Assembly (NCBI GenBank): GCA_013054445.1
Contig: JAAMPI010000663.1
Location: forward strand, 1 to 28,761
Reading direction: 5' to 3'
DNA from: Cudoniella acicularis
Taxonomy: Eukaryota > Ascomycota > Leotiomycetes > Helotiales > Helotiaceae
Length of the DNA stretch: 28,761 nt
Under the pieces are notes generated by a model. The model saw nothing but the letters and a program-made list of their open reading frames with translations. It ran no database searches and was not told the DNA's origin. Position 1 is the stretch's first letter; every line of letters begins with the position of its first letter. This document shows, piece after piece, positions 7,751-18,680 of the stretch. The position numbers were made by a program, and so were the translations under genes.

Positions 7751-9946
7751 CTAAATCCTACTCGGGAATCGGTCGCTGTCCATGACGGGACTGCCTGTTG
7801 CGGGGCTCGGCATCTCCTGAATTGTCTGTCCTGCCAACCCGAGGGTTCCCACAGGTGGAGGCGGTGCTCTCCTGCCCATTGTCAAGTTGATTCCCTCAAA
7901 ATCACCATCGTTACTCCCATTCTCTCCACCCTGTCGCACCGGACCCCTTAGGCCATTGAAATTCACAGGCCCGCGGGCAGGTGGTCCTCTACCTCCATTC
8001 ATGCTATTGGGACCCTGTCTCGGTGGTGGTCCCCTCGGACCATTGAAATTCATCGGGCCTCTTGGTGCTGCTGGTCTGTTCGAGTCGGCTGTCATGTTCA
8101 TTCCACCCATCCACTGTCCAGACTCATTTCGCGATACGAGTAAGCCGTCCGAGCCTCGTAGTAAAGCGGGACGGACGTCATTCGGACCGGGGCCCTGACT
8201 GACGACAGAGACTTGCGAGGGTTGCTTGTTCTGGGAGAATGTGGAGACGCGTTGGGCGACGATGGATTGTCTGTAGTATGAATCGTAGAAGTCACCGATG
8301 CTGTTCTGGCTTACCTCGCTGGTGCTTCGTCCTCGATTGAAAGATTGAATAACGGAGAGACGCTCAGCATCGGCTACACTAGAGACTGCTAGGCCGGGTT
8401 GCTGCTTTGGCGCGGTATCCTTGCCTTGCTTTTGAACTGCAGACTCGAAAGAAGATGTTGATGAGGAGGTAGAATGCGTCGAAGCCGCATTTGAGTTTGA
8501 GAAGGGCGACTCGCGTGGGTGATCAAAGTCTACGGCACGACCTTGCACAGAGCCGCTTCGGTTGCGGCGATGAGAGGATGGATCAAAATGGATTTGGTCA
8601 CGATCTCTGCTATGGCGATGTTCTCTCTCTTGAGAAGACTTTCGGAATTTTCTTCGGACGGAATCCTTTGTGCGCGCGAGACTATGGGTAGAGCTGGCTC
8701 GCGAGTGTGACGCAGACGTGGATGTCGATCGGCTTCTGCTTCTACTCTGCTGAGTCGTTGATGCTGAACGTGAGCGTGTCCGCGAATGCCCCTGGAGCTC
8801 CTTTGGGAGCTCTGGAACTTCGGTGTTGATGCTGTACATGCTTGAAGCGGCAATGCTGTTTACAGAGTTATGCGCATTAACTCCAGGTATGGTCTCTCCA
8901 GGTGCTGGTGGTTGGTAGACTGAAACGCTTTTTTTGGTAACAAGGGAGTCACGTATCACTGCCTTGTCTTTGTTGGAGTTGTCCCACGGTCGATCATCTT
9001 CTGGGAACAGATCTGGATCGACAGGAAGAGGAAATGATGGCGTAGATGGGAGAGGAGGTGTTGGACTCTTGTTGCCCTCGACAGTTGGATTGGACAAAGT
9101 AGGTTCTGACTTGTCTTCCGCGGAACCTGTGGGGATGATTGATCGTGCCGAACTTCCTGGTCGAGATGAGGCATAGTCCGTTTGTGTTCCAGGTAGCTTT
9201 GGTCTTCCTCGTTGTGTGATGGGTACATATGGAGCCGGAGCTTCAACGACCTTGCGAGACGTTGTCGAGATCTCACTGCCGACAATTGATGCTACTTCCG
9301 ATTGTAATCCCCCAAGCGATCCGGAAGGAGTTGGTACGAAAAGGGCTGTCTTTGAGGTATCCGGAAAGTTCAATTTTGGCAAAAAGGAAATAGGTCGTGG
9401 AGGACCAGCTGGTGTGGTCGGTCTGCTAAAATGAACGTCCAATGGAGACACCCACCCACCAGTGGAGGCCCCCATGGCTGGCGAATCACTCCTCAAAGAT
9501 CTCGAAGAGGGCAAAGGTGGCATATATGTTCCTCCAATCCCACCAACGTTAGCAGCGCTGCTAACACGCCCACGAAGGTCGGATTCCGAAGCTTCCAGTC
9601 GAAGTGGTGATGGTTTTGTTGTCGCCGTCTTCGGTCCCGCAATTGAGGTCCCAGGAAGATCTGTCGTGCTGCTCGATGCCGAAAGGCTACCCAGTGTTCC
9701 CCGATCTCCCCAATTAACAATGGTGGTGCTTGGCGACAGCACATACGAAGGCGTGGGCGAGCTGGGCCTGGACTGGGCAACGCCGCCAAAGAATCCTGCT
9801 TCGAGTGCTCGCACACCGAACAGATCGCCCTCATCCTTTTCTCTCGTCGCAAATCTTTCCCGATCATTATTCAAACCCTTGGCGGCCCTCTCCTCGTCCA
9901 GCTTCAAGTGTTTGCCCGTCCTAAACCACTTCTTAGTAAAGCCCAT
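7751..9946 (-). CDS. Ser/Arg-rich, largely disordered fungal protein of unknown function
   Basis: Single exon, 731 aa, starting MGFTKKWFRTGKHLKLDEER. I start at this ATG because the 42 upstream in-frame codons are low-complexity Asn/Thr translation of an AAC/AAT-rich leader. The N-terminal 60 residues are charged and look like a short conserved block. Residues 60-380 are Pro/Ser/Thr-rich with SPxxP-type segments. Residues 386-470 form an RS-rich basic stretch (RSRSAS, SRSRSRS, HRHSRDRD). The C-terminal part is Gly/Pro/Asn/Arg-rich, with a duplicated GPxNFNGxRGP at 630-640 and 659-669 and RGPP motifs, resembling RGG-type low-complexity RNA-binding tails. There is no membrane segment or enzymatic domain. 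RS repeats suggest a phosphorylated nuclear or RNA-associated protein, but that is inference; I do not recognise the family. Confidence 0.85.
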   Translation of the reverse strand: MGFTKKWFRTGKHLKLDEERAAKGLNNDRERFATREKDEGDLFGVRALEAGFFGGVAQSRPSSPTPSYVLSPSTTIVNWGDRGTLGSLSASSSTTDLPGTSIAGPKTATTKPSPLRLEASESDLRGRVSSAANVGGIGGTYMPPLPSSRSLRSDSPAMGASTGGWVSPLDVHFSRPTTPAGPPRPISFLPKLNFPDTSKTALFVPTPSGSLGGLQSEVASIVGSEISTTSRKVVEAPAPYVPITQRGRPKLPGTQTDYASSRPGSSARSIIPTGSAEDKSEPTLSNPTVEGNKSPTPPLPSTPSFPLPVDPDLFPEDDRPWDNSNKDKAVIRDSLVTKKSVSVYQPPAPGETIPGVNAHNSVNSIAASSMYSINTEVPELPKELQGHSRTRSRSASTTQQSRSRSRSTSTSASHSRASSTHSLARTKDSVRRKFRKSSQEREHRHSRDRDQIHFDPSSHRRNRSGSVQGRAVDFDHPRESPFSNSNAASTHSTSSSTSSFESAVQKQGKDTAPKQQPGLAVSSVADAERLSVIQSFNRGRSTSEVSQNSIGDFYDSYYRQSIVAQRVSTFSQNKQPSQVSVVSQGPGPNDVRPALLRGSDGLLVSRNESGQWMGGMNMTADSNRPAAPRGPMNFNGPRGPPPRQGPNSMNGGRGPPARGPVNFNGLRGPVRQGGENGSNDGDFEGINLTMGRRAPPPPVGTLGLAGQTIQEMPSPATGSPVMDSDRFPSRI

Positions 9947-12900
9947 GTTGTTTATGTTGTTGATGTTGTAGACGGTATTGTTATTTGGGATGGTGTTTGA
10001 TGAACTCCTTACCTTCTTTTGTTGATGTGTAGTTTTATAAACCCGGCACCAAAGGACAGTACAATAAGACATCCTAATATCACACTGTGGAAATTTATCA
10101 GCGATTGTGGACCTTCCTTACTTTTTCTAAGACTCACCCAAATATGAGCCCCAAGCTCGCCGTACCAAATGCTCCCATTATGAATTAAGTATTATTATAT
10201 TGTTTCTGCAATAACCAGTCGGGTTTGAAGGATTGTGTTGATATGTCGAGCCGCGAGCTAGTCGGCAACTCGAATGCGGCGTATAACGAGTGTCGTGGTA
10301 TAGTACGTGTATTTGGGAAGAAAGGAATGACAAGACCAACCCAGTCGTTGGCAGACCAAAAGGTCTAGACTGGGGGACTTTGTACCAGAGAGTTTGCGAA
10401 TGTAAAGAAGTCGGGTCTGTGGTTCGCACGGATGACGTTTGTGCTTCCTGTCAAGTCTGGGCGTGTACGTTTCAACCCGATTTTTTTGGAGCCAATACGA
10501 GGCAGATTGTTTCGGCTTTGCGGCTAAATTCTCGAGTGAAGGTGTTCGTGCAGGTTGAATCCTGGCGGACGAATGTCGACGTTTTCGCGAGACAAGAATA
10601 ACTATTGCAATATATATAAATCGGGTCTTGCAGCGGATCTTACCACACTGCGCGTATCGTTATATTCGTTCGCTACCGATAGCGGTCCGTTTGGCTGAAT
10701 TCAAAGTGAAGGATAGGACGTATCTCAGAAAGATACAGTAAAGCAATTAGCAAAAGAGATCGTGAACTCGAGCGACGGCGACAGCAGCAACGACAAGTTG
10801 AAGAGGGGGAACCGCAGGTCTTACTATTGCCGCTCGGAATTGCTAGTGTATCTGCAAAACGCCGTGGAGGGCTTTGGCGTTGATACAACCCGCCAACATC
10901 CTCCTGGAAGCGGCTGCGCAGTCTATCAAATCCCCAAGACTGAACTTGACCGAAAGCAGGTCTCGGGGAGACAAAGTTTTGAGGCCATCCACAAGCCGTC
11001 CCCCCGACAGGCCGAGAGTTAGACTCCACTCACACCAGTACAACCAGTCACACCACAGCACCTCAAGCCACCACTTCTTTTTCTGGCAGTACTACGCAGC
11101 CCGTATCCTTGGAACAGGGGGCCTTGGCCAATAAACTTAATGACGGATAGGAACGGGAATGGTGTGCTCGATGATGTGGAGATCGCTTGCAGACTGTTGC
11201 AGTCCAGATTTTGGAGGTGTCATGGCAGCGTTGCACTCTTAATTCCTCCAATGCCGTTGCTGTACATGTTACGCACGAGGGAATGGTAACCTCAACAGCA
11301 TGCATGCATGTACTTGCAGTGGCTGAGTGCTCTTGAGGATGTACGGTATCTATGGGGGGGAGGGGTCAGCGAGCTCTATCCGAATTTGAGCCAAGGCTCC
11401 CGATGCAGAAATTGTAAAAAGAGATGTCGTTGACCCAGCTGGGCCAGAGTGGGGAGAACCTCGGACGGAAAAGTTTGCAGATGTCGTGGGCATGTTTGGG
11501 GTGGTTGGGTTTGATACGCTAAGAGGCCTCGTTAGGAGCAAAACATTCAGGAACAGGCGTAGCGCCACCCAGATAGGAATAGCTCAGGGGCCAAAGCGAG
11601 CGCGCGTCTACCCCTGAACAGATCTCCTGATCGCCATCGTGGCCCGGAGCCCGCAGCTGGCTGGACGCTGTCAACATCGGATAATTTTCCGGACCTGATG
11701 AACACGAAGTCCGAAGGGGGATTTCGCCCTTTCGTATATCAAGCTCATCCATCAGACTTTCAGCTTCAACAGAATTATTTATGCTTTTGCAAGTTGCAAA
11801 TATGTCACAGCTGTTCTGCAATAGAGGGACTGAGCAACATGCCTGGCAGCGTTTCGGCGATTAATCTGCTCCAAGTCAACTCTACTGTTCCTTCCGCCTC
11901 CTCCCGCACTTGTAGAAGTGAGCATAACTTTATGCAAATAACAAACATCTCCAATTGAAATTCGCCATGGTGCAAATTGCTTCTTCAGCCGCACATTTCT
12001 AGACTCGCGGTAACTCCGCGCGACGCGTCGGCAATACTGAATAGAGGAAGGCACGGGTGTTTCTTCATTCCTCCAAGTTTCCGCAAGGCTGAAGACTAGG
12101 CAGTTCCAGAGTTTTGGTTCCGTCGGCTCGCTACCATTCATTTCTCGCACTTCGAAAGGAGTAAAGGCTTGAAGATTAATGACGATTTTTTTTTTGAATG
12201 TGGGATGTCATCTTGTCTTAAAGTTTGCCGTCCTGAGTCAGTAATTCCTGACTCCCGAGTTCGGATCGTTCCGAAGTTTAAAAGAGAAGGTTCCGTCCAT
12301 CCAAGGAGTCCCGGCGTGAAGGCATTGAGCTTCGAGGAAAAAAGCCCCACAGTTCTGTCCCTTAATTGGACTGGAAATCTGGAGAGCAATGTAAGACCAT
12401 CTGAAAAACAGAAGCCTGTTATTCGAAATGTGTGGCGAGTTGATTTCGTTTTTTGGTAAATCTCCAGTCATCTTTTCAGTGTCGAAGTCGGCCACGATGC
12501 TTGCGATTTCGTCTATACTTTCTTCCTCCTATTGCTGAAAGGAATAACTTACAGCATAATTTCTTCCTTCATTTGCAGAAATTTAAGTAGGGTAAGAAAA
12601 CCGAAAGTATGATCCTGTGGTTTTCTATTTAATCTTGCCTCAAGGGCTGGTCAAGGGAGCAATTCCTATTCGTGAAAGACAGCGGAAAGCTTTTGTGTCC
12701 ATTGCTGAATGGGATTCGGACAGTAAATTTTTCATCTGTTACTACTCTCTTTCGAAGGAGTTGTAGGCAATACATGTTCATGACCAATCTTGCACAATCC
12801 TTGTACTCTCACGCATCTTTTTAGGGTATTTAGTCGGCGAAAAACGAGATAAAATATGTCGGACTCAAAAGGTGCCAAAAATTGCTGTGCGCGTTGCAGT

Positions 12901-14027
12901 TTCCAGCAGGATAACTCCTGATTCGCAAATAGGGCAGCAGCTGGACACAAGTGGAAAGTGTCAAAAAATCCTGTGCAACGTCCATCCAAACTTCAATGCC
13001 AGATTTAGAAGCTCGGGGGTAAAGGATGCTCCTAGCTGTGTACTGAGTTACCACTTGTACTTTATATCGCCGAACAGAAATGCAGAGCGACATGTATTTA
13101 TTTTCGGCTTGCCGGAATCTTGTGTGATGCTCTAGATGAACTTTCCATCAAGCTTTTGGCGCATGTGCTGCAGAACGAAGTACAATGGCCACCCAGCTTC
13201 CTTAAAGTCGCCGTGAGCTCCTGCCTGTACGGAGTACTGCGTGTTCTCAGGACTGAGGCTAAGCGCTCACAATTCAGCGCATCGCCACCAATTTTTAGCA
13301 CGTGAGTCACTGTATTTTGGGAATCACCCATTTCAGTGTGTCGCAATCACTTTTCGGAACAAATACTATTTAATTTAAGTTCAACCCATTGAAGGCTTCA
13401 ATGTAAATATTCCGAGACATATTTAATTCGTTTTAAACAATTTACTGTGTTTTGGTCATGTTTTTTATTCATGCGCATAGAAAAGAAGTTGTCATGCTGA
13501 AATCCACTATATTACAGGGAGTTTCAAGCCGTAGTTTAGCGAATATTCACTAAACTCTAGGGATTGATACGCTGTATTGCTGCGGCAACGCACGTGGCGG
13601 CATGAAATTACTTTGGCAAAGTGAGTAGTAAAAACGAGTAATTTGCCTAAGAATAAACCTTATAAGACTTCGATTTGTGGGAGCGAAGAAATTCCTAAAA
13701 ATGAGAAGTATTGCATGATCGATGCACTACGTGCTGAGTTCAATTTTGGGCCCCTGAATGAAAAGGGGGGACTTCGTTAGTAGCGGAAAACATAGTGGAC
13801 AGAAGACATATAATGATACTATACTTCTTTCACCTGTACCAGCGCATGTGAAGACATAAAAATTCGACTATTATTATATTTGTTGAGGTCAGATTATTTT
13901 TTGGGTTGTAAAATGCCAATATAAAAAAGACGATACTATTCCACAGCTGCTCCGCTGTACCGAAAATCCGTTCCCCTTTTGCAAGCGAGTATAGACTATT
14001 AACGCCTTCTAAGACCCTCTTCAAAAA
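9947..14027. other. About 4 kb without a supportable gene
   Basis: The left end is the leader and promoter of the Ser/Arg-rich gene; the right end is the 3' flank of the NACHT gene. Composition is normal, not RIP-like, until about 13350-14000, which is more A/T-rich. Open frames of 60-120 codons occur on both strands (for example 10290-10601 +, 11824-12141 -, 12238-12495 -), but they overlap each other and lack domain motifs and convincing splice partners. A non-coding RNA or long regulatory region is possible but not shown. A near-perfect palindrome at 13533-13556 is the only structured item I found. Confidence 0.45.
13533..13556. repeat. 24-bp near-perfect palindrome
   Basis: AGTTTAGC-GAATATTC-ACTAAACT reads the same on both strands except for one mismatched pair (11 of 12 pairs). 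It could be a dyad for a dimeric DNA-binding protein or a terminator-like hairpin downstream of the NACHT gene. It lies about 470 bp beyond that gene's stop codon. Confidence 0.4.
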
Positions 14028-17000
14028 TCAACACCACCCTCTGAAATTTACCCCCTTCATCATCCCCCCCAGAATTGGCCTCGTGTCTCCATCCAACACC
14101 GTAAACGGAGACGGCACCGTATCTTCGATCCCTTTCCCGCCGCCCGAAGTTTCTGGTCGCCAGATCATGTATTTTGGTTCGGCAGCAGCTCTGTTGTCAG
14201 AGGAAAATGGGATAGAAGCTGCTAAGGAGAGTTCGTCTTCCGCGGCAGCTTGTGTTGGTGCCGATTGAAGTTTCTGGAGTAGTTGAGAAGTTTCAATGGA
14301 AGAGACAGCTTTGAACTCGAAAATTTGAGGTGGAACTAATGGGGCTGGATGTTTGTTGATGAGAGATGACGTCGGGGCAGTAAATCGAGTCTCCTTAAGG
14401 TGATTGAGCTGAAAAGGAGGAACGTCGGGCTCAATACGCGAACTTGGGGGAATACATTGAGGGTCCTCGGTGGGATTGAGTTGCATTAGAGGTAAATTTA
14501 AAGCTGCTGAACCGTTGATCGGAGTCCACCGAGGTTGACTCAACTCCATGATTTCGGTAGTAAGAGTTTCACGACCGTTAATACTTTGTGGGTCCTTTGC
14601 TCGAACTGGGACATTAATATGCAAAGAGTGAGTAACAGGAGTTGGCGAGAGGGCGATTCCTTCAGCCTTGATCTTTCCTTCGTAAAGATCGAATTGAGGC
14701 GCTAGGCCAGTTTCACTAACGAAGTTCTCAACAACAGAGGCATCGACATCCTTCTCAGAACAATTCCCGGTCTCCTCCTCTCCCAATAATACATTGTTTC
14801 GAAAGCTAAAATCTCGCGAGAGAAGAGTCTGCAAGTAACTCGCGGCATCTCTGTGCCTGGTAAAATCAAACAGCGAACCATCCGGCGACATGATGTGCTT
14901 GGGCAGTTCTTGTTCGAGAAATTCTACGATCTCCGCATTTCTGGATGATGCTGCAATAATGCGTCGAATGTGGCTTAACCCATCTAAGGAGCTATTTAAA
15001 GCTCTTGAGTTAATGAGACAATCCCAGAATAAAGTAAAAATCTGTAGTGTCGATTTTTGCGCGGCCTTTTCAACTGGAGTAACTCCCTCGTTGTCCGGAA
15101 TGGTCACAAAACCATTGCCTCGATGCAAAATCAAAGCCTCGATGGTCGAACGCAGTTCAGGAAACTTATGCTTGCTATAAAATCCAATATGATCGAGAAG
15201 TGTATGCAATTTCCCCCCTCTGTAGTTTCCCAGATTGACGTCAGTATCCACTTCCAGATCCTCATTCAATTGCAGAAGAAGCGACACATCTGAAGCCCTC
15301 AAAATCTCAACTGCGTGGTGAAGAGCTTTCCGTAAAGTGGATATTGCTTCCTCACTCGTTTCGTAGAGAATGCGAATAGCTTTTGATAGAACCGTAATCA
15401 ACCTAGTTCTCCATTCAGACGTTTGGCTATAGAGGAACAGATCAAGCTCTTGTCCCTGAAGGCCCGGGACGATTTGTGCAAATTTGATTTGGAAGATATC
15501 TTCTAGAACGTTAACTGACTTGTCGCTACAAACCATAACGAGAATAAGAGAGATTGCGGCTGCTTCAGTCTTCGAGCCCCGAGGTCTCGTTGCTGTCGAG
15601 ATTTCTGTGACGATTTCCGGGGCAGTTAGACCACCGATAGTCTCTCCGGATCCCCACTCAAGGTCCCATTCGTTTGTCTCTTCCCTTAATTCTACGAGCA
15701 AAGAATCATAACCCTTGACCGAAAATGCTGCACCTGCTTCAAGAAGCAGCTTTGTGACAGCGGGATTTTGGCCGGACCAGCTTTCAGATTCCCGAGCAAC
15801 GTCTAAAAGTGTGTAATGCTCTTCACCGTGACATCGGGATAGGGGGTCTGCCCCAGCATCTATCAGCCGTTTAATCACGGATACTCGAGAGCTTTCTTGC
15901 CACATTCTCGAAATCGTGATGCTATCAAATTCTAGAGACTCTGTAACCGTGAAGAGAGCAGCCTCGCATCGAACGGCGCAATCCAGAGGAGTCCCAATTG
16001 CACTTGGCTGAGATACATCTTGTCCCCCCGCAATGAGCTTTGCGCACAACTTATCAAGTGCGAATATCGCTGCCCAGTGGAGCTCTGTTGGTTTCACATC
16101 CTTTTCAAAGTAGTCCCATATTTTAAGCTCGAGTGAGTACTTGTCGAGTGTGTACTTATCGAGTTGGTACGTATCGAGGTAGAAAAAGACCCAAAGATCC
16201 ATTGTTTGGCCGACTTTCATAGTGAAGATGTCCCAGATATCGTTTTCAACTTTATCCCACTTGCTATTATGAACATGATAACTCCAATGCGCGCTGGCAT
16301 ATTTGAAAAAACTGTATTCGGTGATAAAATGATCAAAAGATTCCCAAAATTCTTCTGATTCGGCAATAATCTTGGGGGGCAGCATATTACCAAATTTCTG
16401 ATGTCTTATGAAACCCAGACAGGCGCTTGCAAGAATAGTGTGGTCCCCAGATAGGGAGTATTTCTGAAAACATGGCTTGCATGCCGGCTCGATTGCCAAT
16501 AGGAACTCCTTCACGGTGAAATGGGCGAGTTCTAGCCCCGCCTTCGCCGAGGAATTTCGCCGTACTAGACTGCTGCACCAATGCAATATGTCATCTTCTG
16601 TAGTCATTGAAGATGGATCAAAGAATTCGTCGCCTTCGCGAACAGCAATAGCTTGTAGTAGTTGACTGGTAGACAGAGGCTCCACGGCATATACGATCCA
16701 ATGAAGAACTTTCATGACTAGTTCTTGGTTTTCCTTGCTGCTTCGACCTACACGTTCTAGAATTCGTTCGTATGAGCTTGGTATATCTGGTGGTAATTTC
16801 TGAAGGGCTTCTCGTCGATCTCGGTCGTTGTTGCATTCGCAAAGATAGTCCATTTGGCAAGCAACCCAACGGAACCTGTTAAATGTTTAGTTCAGGGCAA
16901 TACGAATGAAGAAGTCGGTAACTAACATTCCATCTGCGCCCTCCACAAGTGTCTTCATTACATGCTCCTTCAGAGTCGGGTCTCGGATTCGCAACTTCTC

Positions 17001-18547
17001 CTCCCTAGTTCGTTTCTCGATCTCCGAGGCGACGTAAAGACGCAGGTCACTGCTCATAGCTGCAATCGATATTTGGTAGAAATCTTTCAGTTGCCGTCCA
17101 ATATCGTACTCGGGCCGACTTGCAAATAAGGTTTTGATCGAGCCATCTTTGGTATTCAAGCTTCGAAGGAGCTTCGTGACATCTGCTCGTCGACTGGCAA
17201 TTTCGTCCAAGCCATCCACGACGATCATTGTTGTCTGATAGTTTTTGGAAACCTTGCGAATAAGCTCACAAATCTCTTCTGACGTATGGCCTCGAGAAGT
17301 ACCGTCGTTCATGGCGTGCTCTTGATAAAATTCTGTCAGGTGGGGGAAGCAGCGTTCATCTTGCAAGATGAGCTGCCGCGCCAAAGATCCGAAAATGGTT
17401 AATGGATCGTGGGTCGCGCTATCTTTATAGTCGCAGTAGAAAAATGCAAGTGCTGTCAAGGATGTCAGAACGCATAAGAACCACTACGCCGGTGAAGGAA
17501 GAATTACCGTGAGAGCAGTCGACCGTCTTTTCGATTTCTTGTATTATCGAGGCCCTATTAACGGTCATTGTTAGTCAACTTCTACATATATAATAGTGCA
17601 AACAATCGCGCCACAGAAGGCCTACGGAGTATTATAGTTAACAGAGAGAGGGCATCAACTTACACCAGTATTGTTTTCCCGGCTCCAGCTACCAATATGA
17701 TTAGTATAGTTTGATGGTGCTGTTTTTGAGTGCCTTACGAATTCCATTGATCCAAAGTTTTGATTCATTTGTCGATAGCCAACTCTTGAATTCCGGACCA
17801 TCGGTGAACCATATGCCTGTCCCAGGCTGTCGAAGACGAATATTAGAGTCCTGCCATTTTCGAGCATCGGTGCTTCCGAGGACCTTCAGCAATTCTTTTC
17901 GCTTCTGACCTGCATTTTTCGTGTTAAAACTTTTTACTTCTGTTTGCGGATATTGAAGACGCACTTATCACCATCTTCCGTCGCTCTGCTTGATCCTCTT
18001 CCAGGCTGAGTTTCATGCCTTGAATTCCTTCTCTGATTTCACCTTGCCGCGCTAAAATTTTAATTAATGCAGGCCTGACTGGAAATTAGTGCCATCTGAA
18101 AAGGGGCAATCGGAGATTCGGAGCTCACATCCCCTTGGCCGTCATGGCCAAAGTCATGGTTGCCTTGTGTCTCTCAACATCCATTAACAACTCCTTTATG
18201 TGTGATTTCTTGATGGGCCACATCATTTTGGACGATTTCGACATAAGCATCGCAGGAATAGCATCGTTAAAATGTTTTAAAATTTCGCTCAACGTTTTGT
18301 AACAAGACTCGATATAATGAACCTGAGTTGAAGGGTCGAGGCTTGCCTCGTCCTCCTCAAGTCGTTGGGCGACATTGTTGAGACCGTGAAGGATACAGGA
18401 TAGGTTGTTCACCTCCTCAACGAGCTTCGTTACCGATTCGTGAGCCTCTTTGACATCCTTAATATACTTGAAGCCTTTTCGTACAATCACGTCGGCGATC
18501 GTGAGCAGACCTGCAATACTCGACGCGAGTCCAATTGCATCCGCCAT
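14028..18547 (-). CDS. NACHT-domain STAND (NLR-like) protein with ankyrin-like C-terminal region, 7 exons
   Basis: In transcription order: 18547-18129, 18074-17965, 17909-17739, 17688-17664, 17554-17508, 17452-16927 and 16875-14028 (4146 nt, 1381 aa). Residues 1-150 (MADAIGLASSIAGLLTIAD...) are a helical fungal STAND N-terminal domain. Walker A GIPGAGKT is at 232-239, split by an intron after GI. Then come ALAFFYCDYKDS (258-269), Walker B IVVDGLDE (334-341), ASRPE (368-372), and the winged-helix entry MFRWVACQMDYLCEC (433-447) with LPPDIPSSYERIL. About 695-825 has ankyrin-like pieces (ELHWAAIF, VIKRLIDAGADPL, VTKLLLEAGAAF). The last 250 residues look disordered. Such proteins act as ligand-triggered ATP/GTP switches in fungal non-self recognition and cell death. 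All joins keep frame and P-loop. Introns are 50-55 bp, except 109 bp for 17555-17663. The very short exons 4 and 5 are the least certain part. Confidence 0.88.
16131..16175 (-). repeat. 15-bp tandem repeat inside the NACHT gene
   Basis: Three consecutive 15-bp units, each GAG(T)nnGTACnTATC-like on the plus strand, encode the pentapeptide series YQLDK-YTLDK-YSLEL on the minus strand. The period is a multiple of three, so the frame is kept. It sits just upstream of the ankyrin-like part. Confidence 0.75.
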
Positions 18548-18680
18548 TATCGTGGAAGGGGAAAAGTACAAATGATGAAAGTGAGGAAATAATTGTGGAC
18601 TGTGAATTTGAGATGTGTTGTCAACGTTGTTGCACTGCCCCAATGGCGCTTTTCATCTGCACCTTTGACTGGGAGGCAGA

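Noticed and set aside
10290..10601. 103-codon plus-strand frame
   Set aside because: No recognisable family, no splice partner, and overlapping frames on the other strand are as good. Composition does not distinguish it from chance.
11824..12495. Possible two-exon minus-strand gene (frames near 12238-12495 and 11824-12141)
   Set aside because: The upstream frame starts with GTG rather than ATG, no GT-AG pair joins the two frames convincingly, and neither part has a motif.
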